Notes: a model not told the origin generated them from the letters alone. A stretch of 37,259 nucleotides of DNA from Lingula anatina (GCF_001039355.2 NW_019775447.1:137864-175122), one strand, 5' to 3'; counted from the first letter of the stretch, positions 1 to 28,200 are shown. Numbers and translations are program-made.

Positions 1-337
1 TAAAAAAGAAAAAAAACCCCCCCCCCCCCCCCCGCACACCTCACACCCAATCTGAAGATGGTCTTACGTGAGAATGTAAATGTGTCGTATGCATTGAGAG
101 AACACGTCATTACGAGGTGAGTGACACCCGCGTCTTAGGTCATCCCATTGTGACTTAACATAAATGTGGTCACTTTGAGCCTCTTTATTTCCTGGCTGAG
201 CTACGATGAGCTGACTTGAAGGTCAAAGAGACGGGTTCTTTTTTTTATCTCTCTCTTTTTTTTTTTTTAATCCTGAATCTTTCTTTTAGTCTTTTGTGTC
301 TGCACAGTTTTTGTCAGGTTATTTCTTACGTAACATA
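1..337 (+). other. Sequence upstream of the receptor gene start
   Basis: Holds a C-tract near 17-33, a T-rich stretch at 240-270 and no clear TATA box. Two acceptor-like sites (AG at 288-289 and 307-308) precede the first ATG, so a 5' UTR exon may lie further upstream. An in-frame stop TAG at 287-289 closes the frame that continues into exon 1, so the ATG at 338 is the first possible start. Confidence 0.5.
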
Positions 338-15697
<15,360 letters not shown>

Positions 15698-15714
15698 AGT
15701 ATTAGGACACCTGT

Positions 15715-15753
<39 letters not shown>

Positions 15754-16463
15754 TTTTTTTTATATTTACAGTAAAAACTTGGAAATTTAGTGTTGGCTTA
15801 AAAATTTTGTAAGAAGACGATTCTCTTCAGAAGTAATTTTTTAAACTTTGAAAATCTCGTCAAACTTGAGAATGAACCTCTTGATAATTTTGATGTTTAT
15901 CACCTAATACGGCAGTGTCTGATTCCAACATTTAAAAAAAATTAATTAATTTTAAAGTGATGAAATTTTCAAATTTTTACTGAACATCCATTACCAAAAG
16001 GATATTGTTACCACGTTGTGTTAAGGAACATACAACCGTATTATGGTGGGTACAGTGTTATTGTCACAGCACAGATTATGTTTTTTTTTTCTTTTCTTTT
16101 TTCTTTTTTTGCATTTATTGAGCTTAAAACTGCCAGCTGCACTGCCCTTAGAGTCTTGTTTGTGGTGGCGGCCATTTGTATTTATCTGTATGTTGTATGG
16201 AGATCGTTGCTAGCCAACTGCATGAGTGAGCCAATGATTTATACAGTGTACATGTAATTATAATGTCACTTGCTTGGAAGACATTGGACATTTTAAGGAA
16301 TTCACTTGCAGTTGATTATGATGTAGGTACAGTATACTTTCAAGGTGTAAAACATTTTACGAAACAATTAATTTGCAGTTTATTATATATCAAAATATTT
16401 TGAAAGCTGCAAGAAACCTGTTATTCATATAAGGCAGATAAAGAAAGTTTATGAAGATGTCAC

Positions 16464-16469
16464 AATAAA
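16464..16469 (+). terminator. Candidate poly(A) signal of the receptor gene
   Basis: AATAAA about 770 bp after the stop codon, followed by a GT-rich stretch. Another AATAAA at 18340-18345 could end a longer 3' UTR. Confidence 0.45.
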
Positions 16470-16850
16470 GACGTGTTCATATATTGCAGTGCGTACATTG
16501 ACTTTTAGAAGGTCTAGTATGAGCTATAAGTATTGTGCTCAAATTGCACGTTGATTTCCCAGGTCACAATTTCCTTATGGCATTGTTTCTGTGGTACAAA
16601 GATAAGTAGCAGAAAGAAATATTGTTAAAAAATACAGAGTGACGTGTAGGGCCACTCCTGACTTTACAGCGATTATGTTGTTCTTTAGAAGTGAACTTGG
16701 ATAGATAACTTAACGCTAGCCTGTTCTTCTATTTGTTAGAATTCATGATGAGCAGGGTTAGCTGGGAGAGTGACTGAAAAAGCCGAGATGTGATTGAAAG
16801 GTGTTACATGTAGTATGATCATGTTTGTGCGGTGAGAGAGATTCACTTGG

Positions 16851-17021
16851 AAACTGTGGGTGGATATGATATAATGCTGAGAGTTTGGTTGTAACAAGGA
16901 GTTTGTTAAACTGTGGGTGGATATGATATAATGCTGAGAGTTTGGTTGTAACAAGGAGTTTGTTAAACTGTGGGTGGATATGATATAATGCTGAGAGTTT
17001 GGTTGTAACAAGGAGTTTGTT
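16851..17021 (+). repeat. Three exact 57-bp tandem repeats
   Basis: Units at 16851-16907, 16908-16964 and 16965-17021, each starting AAACTGTGGGTGGATATG. By eye the three copies are identical, implying recent amplification. No coding role seen. Confidence 0.95.
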
Positions 17022-17708
17022 AAAATGCCTTGCTTGTTGGAGGCTGAGTGGGGTCACTGTATTCTTCACATAGTCAGAAAATTATATGGAAATATGTATA
17101 AAGTTAGAGCATAAAGTCTGAAGAAAGTTTGAACATTTGAGGTTAGTAACGACATACAAGTGCATGTTCCAGTAAGATGTACATTGTAGTCTGTTATAGA
17201 GTTTTTGTAACACAACTTTATTTACATTTTAATGAAATGCAGATATTGACATTTCTTTTCTTTTGAAATATGTGAATGTATAAAGTATATACATAGCTAT
17301 ATATATGTAGACTGTAGTATATATAGGCACAGTTATGTTAACCAAGGCTGAAGGTTTTCACGAAAAAATGAAGGTGTGTAGCAGTGAACTCTAAAACTGG
17401 GGTGCACGTGTAACATTGTTCCTGGGTCTGTTAGAAAAGTTGACGGTTATTTAATGTCAGCCTGTAAACCCAGGCGCTGCAGTATACAGTTTAAAAATAG
17501 GCACCAAACACCAAATGTTACGTAATGTAGTGACGTTTCGAATAGGACGAGACCTGTTTTGAAGACTTGATTTTTGTAACTTTTTATGACAGAAAGACTG
17601 GTTCCAATACATCTCAGCACTTCGCTTGTGGAGATCTGAAACTTGGCTTGAAAATGTTGATAAACTGTAAATGCCACCTTTTGCCGTCTTGTAATTAAAA
17701 TGCGGTTC

Positions 17709-17742
<34 letters not shown>

Positions 17743-17823
17743 TACATACCGGTGCTCAAATCGACCTCTTCAGAATGCTGCCATTTCATCACATAACACA
17801 TATATGTTGTAAATGAGGAGGTA

Positions 17824-17912
17824 TTGGACTGGAATCGGCCCAACTGCCGTCCTATGGCAGCCTGGTAACGGCCCCGTGCCATGGCAGCTGTTAGACCGAT
17901 TTCGGTCCAACT
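17824..17912. mobile_element. Degenerate fold-back element
   Basis: The left arm starting TTGGACTGGAATCGG pairs imperfectly with the right arm ending CCGATTTCGGTCCAA. The interior GC-rich TGCCATGGCA-like motifs are also palindromic. Likely an old MITE fragment. Confidence 0.5.
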
Positions 17913-18707
17913 AGTGGTTTTGTCTGTACTAACCTTCACGTGTTTGTTATACATTGTAAGATAGAAAATGAGCTGTAGCAGTGTATTTTCGCCTAGGAGG
18001 GGGGCGTCAGTTCTATATTAGCGTATGTTAATATACTGTATATACCCTGGTTGTGAAAGGGAGAGGGCGTTCGAATGAGAAACCATGAAATTTGGGAACG
18101 CTACGCAAGCTCTTAATTACAGCCAATGATATGACGATTAAAACTGCTCACGGGACGTAAACATATTAATGTAAAGATATTGTAGATAGATGCAGACATC
18201 GTATTGTTACGGTTTTCTGGAATTTTTGAGGAACTGAGGATTGTAAATAGTAGCAGTGGATATTAGAATCAGTAGCTGTATATAAATGGAAGAAAGAAGC
18301 TTTTGATGGTAACTTTTTGGATTACCAGTACACGCTTTGAATAAATTTAAAAGTATTAAAAACTCGTGTTTTCTGGTTAATTAACATGTTGAGTGAAAGA
18401 TTGGATGACGGTAATTTTCGTTAAATTATTGTTCCAATGTTTAAAAAGGAATGAAAAATATCATAGTATCGATACAAAGATTAAAACACGGGGCTCATGG
18501 CCATATTTACAAAGTAGAAGCTTCCAGTGAATTTATGCAGTCTTGGTACAGGTATGAAAGGAGAAACTGAAATAATAAGACTATAAACAAAGCTAACTCG
18601 TATCTGATAATTATTTAACTCAAGCTGAAAACATCTCCATACCTTTAGCTTGCGCCCAAACTGGACGCTGGCTTTATCAGACTGACGCGTGTTAAGTTAA
18701 TTCACAG

Positions 18708-18854
18708 TATATTACCACTTCATGGGATACGTATTACTACTTGATAGAAGGCGACTTCATTGGTTAAAAAATAAGGACTTTGCGATATTTATATTGCCAC
18801 TTCATGGGATTTGTCAGTAAAATTGGGGCACTTATCCCATGAAGTGGTAATATA
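18708..18854. mobile_element. 147-bp element with perfect 22-bp inverted repeats
   Basis: Arms at 18708-18729 and 18833-18854 are exact reverse complements (core ACCACTTCATGGGATA / TATCCCATGAAGTGGT). A third partial copy in direct orientation lies at about 18793-18810. No clear target duplication. Non-coding, MITE-like. Confidence 0.8.
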
Positions 18855-19462
18855 CCATGAAGTATCTTAACTGGCGTGAGTTGTTACTCACTGACCGCCA
18901 GGTGGTATAGCTAAGGACAGGAAGAATATTTTCAGTTTGTGTTTGATAATTATAATATATGATCCAGCTACCAAGCTAATGAACCTTTTTGCTTATCATA
19001 AAAAAAATTGACTTCATGCACATTAAATGTTTATTTTCACAGAGATCAGTGGCAAAAACGAACAAGCTCATAAATGTATATGAAATACGCTTTATTATAT
19101 TGCTGTAGAATTATACTTAGTATAAAACGTTCAAGAAAATACAACTTGTGGAACCAGCCTACAGACGTGACCTACCACTACCAGTTTTGATCGTTTATAT
19201 GAAAATATTACGGATTTTCTCTACATATCGTTTGATAGCTGTGAGTAGTAAAACATATATTTGTTAACGTACGTCTTTAAGATAAAAATGCAAAAAAATA
19301 AGCAGTATGCGGATTATATCACCTCTCATTGACAAAAACTAAACTCAAAAGCGAGATCTCTGTAGCTACCTATGCCGATAACGGTGTGACTATACGTATC
19401 GCAGTTCCTAGAACGTGAACATGTTAAACAATACACCCCTGTTGACGGGCGAGAATTCAGCA

Positions 19463-19584
19463 GTATGTAGTAAATAATGCACTGTCCACGAGCCCGATAT
19501 CACGATAGCAGGCCGAGCGCCAGCGAGGCATGCTATCGTGGATATCGGGCGAGGGGGTAAGAGTGCATTATTTGTCATACATAC
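19463..19584. mobile_element. Nested palindromic fold-back element
   Basis: Outer arms at 19463-19483 and 19562-19584 (GTATGTAG..AATAATGCACT against its complement) enclose a stronger inner hairpin, CCCGATATCACGATAGCA at 19493-19510 against TGCTATCGTGGATATCGGG at 19531-19549. A further palindrome built on TGATATCACC and GGTGATATCA follows at about 19641-19667. Confidence 0.75.
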
Positions 19585-20587
19585 AAAGGGAAATCTTGCG
19601 TATTCCCCACCCAAAACCCCTAACTTTGAATAGAACACGCTGATATCACCGCGCATGGGGTGATATCAAAGAATGGACTTTCCCCGCGTTTACTGCCTAA
19701 TTGCGGTCACCGTCCAATCATCTTCGTTTGCGTTAGTGGTTTTCTGAGTAGTTGGCAGATTTCCTGCCCATCTTCCGCACGTGGCAGTCACTCCGTCTCA
19801 TTCATTGTATCGGTCCCTGCAATCCTTTTGTTTTGATATCAGCCCCGTGGTATGTATACTGAAGTATCTTGTATATTTCGACTCTAGCACAAAAAGTAAT
19901 GTAAATACATGTAGCACCAGGGGGAACCGATGACAGGGAGCATTTTCTGACAACAATTCGCCGCTTTTACCTTAAACTAACAAGGACCTCTTCGACATTA
20001 TCAAAAGACTTTGTGCTTACATACACGCGTATTTTACACAATTGGTAATAATATGATTATTATAAAAATTTAAAAATCTGAGGTAAGTTGATATTTAAAC
20101 GCGAGAAAAAATTATATACTATGATGCTCGTGAAACTTGAAAAGGTTGATTTACTAGAGTGACTGGCCATGGTGTAAAATGGCTATAGGCTGAAGTATGG
20201 CTAGAAAGAAAAACTAATATTAGCACTTTTCCCGGCACAGAATTCTCATGCATCACTTATCTAAAAATACTCGATGCTAACTACCGTCACGGCATTATTC
20301 CAATATGTCGTACTTTTCCAATAGAAAATAGAATGTATATTTTTCGGGTTTGCGCGGTAATAACAAAACAAACTACGCGGTGTGGAGGGAATGCTAGTCC
20401 CAGGAATAGAATTTAAGTCTGGGATCTCATACGATTAAAAGGGTAGACCGGTAATATCCGGCTAAATACAAATGTACAAGGCGAAAGTCGCCTATATAAG
20501 TAAAGTGAAACCGTCTCTACGGTTCCTAGCAGACTGTCATTCCTTTCACACCACCATTTATATTCTTATTATCAATTAACTAATTTA

Positions 20588-20593
20588 TTTATT
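20588..20593 (-). terminator. Candidate poly(A) signal of the ApeC gene
   Basis: Minus-strand AATAAA about 310 bp past the stop codon. It is the nearest canonical hexamer I see on that strand. Confidence 0.45.
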
Positions 20594-20902
20594 AAAACCT
20601 ATACTAACCAGGAAAATTTTGATGAAATTTGTTTACTGTTTCAATCTATGGCAGATCGATACTAAGTTTTGATTTGAGGCGCTGATGCACAACCTCTGTT
20701 GATCAAGACGCCTACATACCGTGAAGTTTCGTAATATTCGAACCGATTTCCAGTTCATTCAAGATTACGAACCTATTTTTCAGAACTAACGCTATTATTG
20801 TGAAAGAGACGATGCTACACGCGCGAGTAAATGATAACAAGACCGTTTTTAAAGATTAATAAAAGAAATGAGCATTTTGTAGAAAAAAGGGTCGAAATGA
20901 AA

Positions 20903-22204
20903 TCATCGACGCTTAGAAGGAAAATAAGTGCAGTAGTGAAGCTTAACCTCCCCGTCCTTCGTGACTCCGTTATAAGGGACAGATCCCGCTGAGCTGGCGC
21001 CGCGCGTCTCGTCTTCCGTGTCCCACTGAAACCACGTCTGGCTCGCATCCATGCCCGCTACCCGCTGACAGTCCATGGGGTTCTTCTGTAAAAGGAGGAA
21101 GGGTTCTGCGGTGGGGAGAGTGACGTCATCAGACCATTTGCCGTCAGTTCTGCAGCAGAACTCGATCTGGGTGTTCGTACCGTATATACCGTCTGGAAGT
21201 TCGCCAGATCGGCTGTTTTTGTTGTTGGTGTTTTCATCGTCCCATTGGATGAATCCGACGTCGAAGTCTGCAAGAATTTTGAGAAAATGAGAGTTAATTC
21301 AGATATTTTTACACGATGGTTTCCCTATAATTATAATATTACATTCATATGCGCATAAATGAGTTGATCAATAGGACATACCTTTTTAACTTTGTTTTCA
21401 TCCCTATATAAAAGAGCAAATATAGCACACACCAATTCCTTCTTAAACAAGTACCAAGGCAAAAAAAGCGCCATCTTTTATTACCAACCTTTAGGACATG
21501 ATCCCTTGTACCTATAAATACAGTATTCGCCAGCGGGCCACGTGACAGGGTCACCGTCATCTGTGACATCAGACTTCATGCAGAAGGATTGCGTCATCAC
21601 GCTCTTCCCAGGGTTCCCGCCTACCAGAGATGGGTACGCTAGGGACATCTTGTTGCCCGGCATGTCGTTCTCCGTATCCTGCGTCCTGAAGTAAAACGGT
21701 ATGAAAATTAATGTGATTTTATTTTATGAGGGTTTCACACGAACAATAGCCTACTAGGACGCGTTATGTTAAGTACCGAAAGCATTCATTAGCTATTATA
21801 ATTGCTTGTAATTGGCTTGCTATTAAATGGCTTATAATGGCCTGTAAACTGTAATGACTTGAAGGGTAAAAGTGTACGCATGTCTTTTGTTTTTACATCA
21901 CTGAAAACATAAGAGCATAAAAGGAGTCACTTAAACTAAAAGTTTACCTGTGTCTGCATATATATGTTTGCGGTTGATAATAAGGACGTTTCTCTGAGAA
22001 AAAATCGTGTGTACTGGTAAGGGCAAGGAGTATGTCAAGCAGGCACAAAGGCAAGACGACCACAAGAAAAGCAGACAGAAAGACAAACAATCAGAAAAAC
22101 AGACAGACAGACTTACCTTGTGCCCATACTCCAGACGGGGGACTCGCCAGGACAGCGCTGGTTGCCAAGACGGGGCAGTCCCCAGTTTCCGTGAGGCCAC
22201 ACCA
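20903..22204 (-). CDS. ApeC gene exons 4-6: complete ApeC domain
   Basis: Exon 4 (22117-22204) reads VWPHGNWGLPRLGNQRCPGE; exon 5 (21489-21685) includes QDTENDMPGNK, SFCMKSDVTDDG and TWPAGEYCIYRYKGSCPKD; exon 6 (20903-21267) includes GFIQWDDENTNNKNSRSGEL, LPDGIYGTNTQIEFCCRTDG, PMDCQRVAGM, WFQWDTEDET and LHYCTYFPSKRR at the C-terminus. Eight cysteines are present (RCP, FCM, YCI, SCP, FCC, DCQ, YCT), with W-P-x-G-x-(Y/W)-G-L at the start and repeated acidic D-x-E-(D/N) motifs, all typical of the family. The exon 5 donor is G|gttggt. Confidence 0.95.
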
Positions 22205-25200
22205 CTGAAATGTTGTCAACTTTTAATTACTGCTCATGTTCAATTTATCTATAAATCATCTTCCACTAACAACACAATATACATAATTCATTAATAAAGA
22301 GTATAGTCTAGCAGACACATCGAAGTTACTGGTATAAGTATATCATCTGAAAGTTCTCACAATAACAATACAATGTTTGATTTTTTTTCCAAAATCTTTT
22401 CGCCTATACACTGCAGTTTTTGCCTCCTCTGCCAATGTTTGCCCCCTCAAACTGAGTCCGATAGTAGATGCTAGTTTTTTTATGGTTTGGCATTATCATT
22501 TCTTCTAGATTCCAATCATATTTATATTTCAAATGACACGTCAATATATTGTTCTTCCTATCATTTTAATGTGAAGGAATAAAAGTAAAAAAAACCTATC
22601 ATTTTAATGTGAAGGAATAAAAGTAAAAACAAAAACAAAACTAAAAACTTACATTCTTCCCTAGTCTTGCCAGCATTATTCAGCTTTTTAATAAGAAGAC
22701 GAAGAAGCAGTCTTTTTTCCTTGTCCTTATTGGTCTTTTCACTGTCGTATTCTGACGATTCACTCTTAGAATGAGATTCTTTCCCAGATGTTTCTGCCAG
22801 TTCTAACAAGACATCTGACTCTGACTTTTTGCTCAGGTTAGCCGAAGCGCCACCTGTTGTTTCAGCTGGAGTAGGTACAGTAGTGACATCTATCGTCGAA
22901 GCAGTGTCCATAGTTACTGCCGTCTGCTCAGTAGTTTTGTCGGCCTTGTCTGTGGTAGAGGACTGGGTAGAGACTGGAGGAAGATTTGTTGAAGATGTCG
23001 AAGGGACAGTCGTGGTTGACGTTGCTGCTTCAGTCACATCAGCTTCGCTGCTCTTGCTACTTTCGGCATATTTGTTGGCGTGCGGCGAAACTTCTGTCGG
23101 TTTATCTATGCTTTTAGCGTTCGGTGCCAGTGGTGCGAGCAGACCAGCCTTCCGCCATTTTCTGACCAGCTCCATTATGGAGATGACCATGTCAAAGTCA
23201 TCGGGTGGGCGTGCAGTGGATGTGAATGGAGGTGTTACTCTGGTGGTGGCGGTGGGATACGAGGTGGTTGTTGTGGACGTTGTTGTTGCTGGTGGAGCTG
23301 CTGATGACATTGTTGACGAGGTCTTTGGCTTTGTTGTTGCTGTTGTTGCTGATGATGTCGCCGTTGATGTTGTCGTGGTAGTTGTGGTAGTTGTTGTAAC
23401 AGGCGGTCTGGTAGTTGTTGAAGTGGTCCGCATGGGAGTTTCCGTCGTGGCTGAATTTGAATCAGCGGTTGTTGTGGCCGCTTTTTGGTGACGGTATTTG
23501 TCCTTGTCACGGTCTGTTTGTGCCTTAAGGTTATGTAACATATCTTCGTCGGTCTCTTTGTTTTCAGTTTTAGCATCAGTATTGCCAACCCCCCTTGAAA
23601 GTGCTGAAATCAGATGTTGAGATAGTTTTCACAATGGCCTATAGAGGGCGGGAGTGTGCATACGGATATAAAAGTGTGTTGAAAAATGATACCGTAGGCA
23701 TAGTAGGGCCTAATGTTTGTGTGCGATTCAAATCAGATTAGCATTTAATTCTTAAAAAATGCAAAATTAACCAAAACCATTTAAATATGGAAAACTTTCG
23801 AGTGATTGGTTTGTGATGCATTGTTTCCATACGAATCATATTTTACAGTTTGCCTATCTATTGCCTTGATATAAAAAGGCGAACCTACTCTGTAGCTCTT
23901 CTCCCGCCTACACCTCTTCCAGTTCAGCTATTATTATAATTATTATCATTAATTTTATTTTTATTTTTTATTATTATTATTATAAAGAAGCCTACCTTGT
24001 AACTCTTCTCCTGCTTGTACCTCCTCCAGTTCAGCTATTAACCTCCTCAGGAGAGCCTCCTCGCTGTCGTTTTCTAACTGGGTAAGATCTGGGAAAGAAT
24101 TAGAACACTTAAAAAGTTATCACTTTTTATCAGATCTAAAGAGACATAGAGAGAACGGGAGAGAAGAAAAAAGAGAGAGAATCAATAAGATACTGGCTGA
24201 GAAAGTGACAGAGTGTGATAGGGTATAAAAGAGAGACAGAGATAGCATTTTAAATCGTTAAAATACAAACCCTAAAAAGACAACAGAAGCTATCATTTTA
24301 AATGGGATATCTTCGCCAAGGTAGTAAAACTCTCAATATTATTGATTAATTAAATTTTTGATTAATAAATAGATCACCATCAAAATCTATAATCGATTCT
24401 AAGTTAGCATATTTAGACCTATCATGAAAACTTAATCCACATCTATGTATGAGTTTGGCTGTAAACAAACAAACAAACAAACAAACAAAGGCAAACGCAT
24501 CACCCCGTGGCGGTGGTGACAGAGCATATCACTTGAAAACATGATAACACAAATCTGACAACTATTTATTTATACAAAACTCATTTAGGTCTGTAAATTG
24601 ACAATTTTCAAAATCAGGGGCGGATCCATAGATATTTTCTGACAGTCTTCCAAACTATCTTTGTTGATCCATCCTCCATTTTTGACCGTCTTCCGACAGA
24701 AAAAAATTGGATACCCGTCAATGTTAACTTAAAAATCTGACCGTCTTCCGGAAGACCCAGAAGACGGCCTAAATCCGCCCCTGAAAATGACAGCCGTCTC
24801 TGAGAAAAAATGTAAGAGAGCTGGGTAATTACGGTACAGTGTATCTAATCATGACAAACTCTGTAGTAATAGACATTTTTTAAGGGTTAAAATTTGAAAT
24901 AAATTTCAGCGCAGTGTAACAGACTAGAACTGCGAAGAGCTACGAAAATTTAATAAAAAAATATCTGGTGAAGAGATGTCCCTCTGTGGCCCTGGCAGAG
25001 GATGGGCACCTGTGTAGGAACGCCCGCAGTCCTGTTATCATGTGTATTCATCACATTAGCTCTGCCACACTGTGACCCCCCGCTGGGAGTGCTAGTGGGG
25101 AAGATCTCGTGACCAATGAGAATTTTGTCACCAAAAACAACCGACGAAAGAACAAATATTGCCTTTTTGTCAGTGATTATATTTATGTCCAATCCTAACG

Positions 25201-28200
25201 ACGGTTATCGTGTGAAGTAAGAGCGACAAATGATAATTGTAAGAGACACACATCAATATACTACACAGGAAGACCCCACGGAGAATATAGACGTTAATAT
25301 ATTGTTATACATCCGGGGACGTGAGATTAGACATCCATAACTAGCTGTATAGCATAATTTATATTTTAAAGGCATGTACACTGAATATTTACTTATATCA
25401 TTTCCGCTGCTTTTTTGTTTGGTGTTTCCCTCTAAAAAATGTGCCAGACCTGATAAAGATTATTATTATTATTATTTCTGATAACTCTCTTTGTTGTGAA
25501 GACTGGCCTTAAAAAACCTACCAGGGGATACTATCTCGTTACATTGCGCATGCTTTCAAAAACATCCCCCTCACTTATTGGAAGTATCATGAGTTATGAA
25601 TTTCTGTTTATTTTTATTTCAAGGAGAGGTGTGATCTAGATATGGCAGTTGGGAGTGTCTGTTGCCGCACAAGACGCATGTCACAAACTAAATCAACGCG
25701 AGCACCTTTCCTGAAGACCGGGCCAAAATGTTCAGAATCATGAATTTTTTGTGAAAACTGATAAATGAAAAATAGGCTGTCGGTGGTCAGAAGCGTGTGA
25801 TAAGGGTCAAAAGCCATTTTAAATGGAAATTTCGTGTGCATAAAAACATTTTTAAGTCTGGAGTAGCGATATGATTGATCTTATCGCACGTATTTAGCAT
25901 CAACATTTATTTGGCATGATAAGAGGTTATAATGACTATAAAAGACACCCACGAATCTTCACTTTTCGTCGGAAAGGTCGTATATTTAAATATTTTTGCC
26001 CTCAATTAACGCAAAATTTCGCACTTAATTGGCCAGATTCTTTGTGTGTCAACAGTAAACAGTTTGATGTGTAGAAGGTAGGCGAGCTATGGGACAACAG
26101 ATTGTATCTCTGAATACAGGGATCCGATCTCCATTTTCAAATTTATGGAAATCAGTCATAATTTTAAACGCATTGATTTGATAGAGACAAAACAGGTAGA
26201 TCTTTGTCCTTTTAAAGTATTTCCGTTCAATCTACATTTACAAAGGAATATTTAATAAGCGCCACCTTTCCACCCCATGGCGCATTCTCCGAACATGGGC
26301 ATTTTGCAGCATATGTTGGTTCCGGTATAGCCTACTGATACTTTTGTTGAGTAGGTTGAGTAACTCTCTCTCTCTCTCTTTGTGTGTGCGTGCGTGCGTG
26401 CGTGCGTGCGTGCGTGTGTGTGTGCGCTAGCGCGTATATGTTTGTCCTGTCTTGTAAAAGAGAAAAGAGAACTTCTACCAATATTTGTGTTAAAACACTT
26501 GGTTGACATAGACACAAATGTTCGTCCCCCTAGTTACTTCCACTTGTCTACTCCCGATATTGTGTGACAGGCCAACATTCAGGTATGGGACTAATGCCTT
26601 CACCTGTACATAGTGATGACACAGGAAGGAAGGGTGGGCTGCTTACTCTGTAAAAGTGTGCCTCCTTATGTCCTCGGTTGACCCTACTTGAGGATTGGCA
26701 GAGAATCTAGATCAATGTTAACTGAGAGTGGAACTTTTTCAGCCAAAAAGACGGTTCTTTCAACCCGCAGTCTCCACACCCCCCCCCCCCCCTCGCCCAC
26801 TTCCTCACGACTGGCCTGTCCTGGTAATAAAATATATGGTGAGAAGTATATTTTCAAATAATCACTAGCATTATAATTTTTTTTACTTCTTACAGATCTA
26901 TAAGGTGATTTGATGTGAATCTTCAGAGCATAGGGGAGACCGGGGCTAGTTGGACCCCGGGGTAAGTTGCCCCCCCCCCCCAAATCAAGTCTCTTTAATG
27001 AAGTTACTTTAAGATGCTAAATTATTTCATTTGGACTCACTGCCGACGCTTTCTTAGCACTTTTGGAGACGGTCACTTTACAAAACGATGTGATCAATTT
27101 TTCCCCCATAATTATAGGCCTACTTTGTCATAAATTGTTGGGGGCTAACTTACCCCGGGGTCCAACTAGCCCCGGTCTCCCCCATTTTCCAAAACGTTTC
27201 ATGGAAGATGTTCAGTAGAAGCAAAAACATCGAGAGGATCATCATTTTAATCAATTTAAATATATAACTAAAATAATCAAAGCTGAATATCAGATTTCCA
27301 GCAGACGATGAATGTGACCCTTAACCTCCTGACTGCGAGCAGAGACATGCTGATTGGTCAGACTACCCAAGAGAAGCCATTACTCTAACCACGACTCAGA
27401 GACGAGTAGGATCCTGGCTTGTCCTGTATCAAAGGCAATGAATGCTGTGGTGGTTTAATTGACAAAAAATAGAGAGAGATATAGATGGAATGAAAGATTG
27501 CAGGAAAAAGAGGTCCCTGCTAGGAAATGAAGCCACAGGTGTCTGAAAAAACTTACGCCCCTTTTTTCATCACCAATTCCTGTTTTTTTTTCCCCCACTA
27601 TTGTCTGTTATCAATTTAGAAGACATTGATGCTGCAGTTGTCATGCAAGAGTAGAGGGGTGGTGAACGAGGTTTTTGCGCGAGGACTTGCAAATTAAGAA
27701 CCTCGGTGACCCTCAGCAGTCTGCTATAGCCTAACAAGCCGGTGGTTTCTCTAGCACGCTCCAAACCAACAAAAGATCGTAACAATATTATTTTGCATTA
27801 TTTTTCCTGAACTGCACGAACAGTAACTAGTACATAGATTTCTTTCATTTCCATTCCGTATAAAAAATATACACTGAAAATAATAACAGTCGTATATGTA
27901 ATGAAGGAGAGTTTTAATAACTTTCTTTTTAAGTTGAAATTCGCCGAAAACCTTCAACATGTGACTGTAATGACATCCTTATATAAAAAAAAGAAATAGG
28001 TAGTCTGATTTTATCTTTTACATACCAGCATAAATTAAGCGTGTGGATATCTACAAATCTCGGAACGCGAACCCTACCTATTATAGAAACAACACCAGTT
28101 TCAACATTATTACACTAAGGATGCCGGGCAGCAACATTTAACTCCGTCGACTCCTTCAACCATAACCCTCTACCGGGGTCGCAGAGAGGATTTTGTTCAT

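Larger units (their letters stand above)
15698..20902. other. Intergenic region between convergent genes
   Basis: No exon with supported coding potential on either strand. It contains the receptor 3' UTR, (TTTA)n at 15713-15757, a triple 57-bp repeat, several inverted-repeat elements and (TTA)n at 17711-17742. Open frames of 70-90 codons here lack splice or domain support. Confidence 0.6.
22036..26990. repeat. Segmental duplication, copy A
   Basis: Aligns in direct orientation with 32395-37259. It includes ApeC exons 4, 3 and 2 and about 2.9 kb of intron 1. Long stretches are identical by eye (for example about 25190-25400 against 35456-35660). Differences include a MITE present only here (24615-24783) and different lengths of simple repeats. 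Confidence 0.95.

Noticed and set aside
16018-16257. 79-codon plus-strand frame with hydrophobic stretches
   Set aside because: It lies in the probable 3' UTR, has homopolymer-derived Phe runs and has no supporting context.
16851-17021. Regular 57-bp direct repeats considered as a CRISPR-like array
   Set aside because: The units are contiguous with no unique spacers, and the DNA is clearly animal; it is a plain tandem repeat.
22829-23491. 220-codon plus-strand open frame (and its counterpart at 33048-33875)
   Set aside because: It is the reverse read of the Thr-rich exon 3: ACN codons read backwards give Val/Gly/Ser. The minus-strand frame has splice sites, phases and an ApeC domain downstream.
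24950-25192. 80-codon minus-strand frame repeated at 35216-35458
   Set aside because: Both copies are open, but adjacent non-coding intron is equally or more similar between the copies, so conservation is due to recent duplication. No splice context or known domain.
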